From Mucilaginibacter ginsenosidivorax (lineage in GTDB: Bacteria > Bacteroidota > Bacteroidia > Sphingobacteriales > Sphingobacteriaceae), in assembly GCF_007971525.1 (NCBI RefSeq), contig NZ_CP042437.1, positions 3,038,001 to 3,102,000 of the forward strand: a DNA stretch of 64,000 nucleotides, in the 5' to 3' direction. The position numbers were made by a program, and so were the translations under genes. The notes below the pieces were generated by a model that was not told where the DNA came from, searched no databases, and saw only the letters and a list, made by a program, of their open reading frames with translations. The first letter of the stretch is position 1; each line of letters opens with the position of its first letter. Shown piece by piece: positions 63,730-64,000 of the stretch.

Positions 63730-64000
63730 ATGAATTCTCTACAGGCCCTGCAAAAATATTTTGGTTATAGCGCTTTCAGGCACCAGCAGGAGGCCATTAT
63801 CCAACATATATTAAACGGGCAGGATGTAATGGCGCTGATGCCTACCGGCGGCGGCAAATCATTATGCTACCAGCTACCCGCGGTATTGTTAAACGGGCTA
63901 ACCATTGTTATCTCGCCGCTTATTGCCCTGATGAAAGACCAGGTTGATAGCTTGAATGTAAGCGGTATACCGGCAGCCTTCCTAAACTCGGCACAAAACC
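63730..64000 (+). CDS. recQ: RecQ family ATP-dependent DNA helicase (5' part)
   Basis: The ATG at 63730 opens a frame to the window edge (90 codons). The N-terminus reads [24 protein letters not shown], which contains the RecQ motif 0 (FRxxQ). The Walker A/motif I follows as [15 protein letters not shown], then motif Ia [13 protein letters not shown]. These three motifs in this order identify a RecQ helicase, which unwinds DNA 3' to 5' in recombination and repair. The rest is outside the window. The gene starts six bases after one arm of the 29-bp inverted repeat. Confidence 0.95.
   Translation, partial: MNSLQALQKYFGYSAFRHQQEAIIQHILNGQDVMALMPTGGGKSLCYQLPAVLLNGLTIVISPLIALMKDQVDSLNVSGIPAAFLNSAQN

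Overview
The window looks like a chromosomal segment of a Bacteroidota bacterium of the family Sphingobacteriaceae, most like Mucilaginibacter or Pedobacter. The reasons are three SusC/SusD-type outer-membrane systems, an ECF sigma/FecR pair, many short lipoproteins with DUF families typical of this group (names recalled from family knowledge, not searched), Bacteroidota-style promoters (TTTG / TAnnTTTG), and moderate G+C. No phage, insertion sequence, integrase or CRISPR array is visible. The first gene (1-661) and the last (recQ, 63730-64000) are cut by the window edges.

Region 1 (1-17761, minus strand) is an 11-gene run that reads as one ~17.8-kb transcription unit: SusC-SusD-fasciclin/discoidin lipoprotein-DUF5007-like lipoprotein-SusC-SusD-fasciclin lipoprotein-DUF5008/delta-60 lipoprotein-DUF4983-type phosphatase-fold lipoprotein-DUF1735/PA14 lipoprotein-PKD/discoidin lipoprotein. 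All products are predicted to be exported. None is a recognisable glycoside hydrolase, lyase, sulfatase or peptidase, and the phosphatase-fold protein seems to lack its catalytic residues. One SusC carries a 10-G tract inside its coding sequence. A 0.93-kb intergenic region (17762-18694) follows, with a perfect 13-bp direct repeat at 21-bp spacing.

Region 2 (18695-28895) is an accessory redox and regulation block. It has an SDR-type epimerase, two NmrA-like paralogues flanking an AraC regulator, a TetX-like flavoprotein monooxygenase with its own AraC-type regulator, a small conserved protein, a LytS/LytTR two-component pair, and two secreted small-domain proteins (DUF2141, DUF4397). The epimerase and second NmrA promoters share an unusual operator-like arrangement.

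Region 3 (29462-39434, plus) is a self-contained trans-envelope signalling SusCD locus: ECF sigma, FecR anti-sigma, SusC with an STN domain, SusD and two surface lipoproteins.

Region 4 (39564-49535) is mixed: SRPBCC protein with an AraC regulator, DyP peroxidase, membrane protein, tRNA-Arg(CCU), metG, LD-carboxypeptidase, DoxX, an unknown lipoprotein with a hairpin over its start codon, and a tandem gene-plus-terminator duplication. Region 5 (49853-55623, minus) is a minimal SusC-SusD-DUF1735 operon. Region 6 (55807-64000) holds a PadR/PspC operon, an outer-membrane beta-barrel receptor, an M14 metallopeptidase and recQ. Modular intergenic repeats based on TGCACATCTG and AGTCGGAAAGTC occur only in the housekeeping-like part (43-64 kb) and in two places run into open reading frames.
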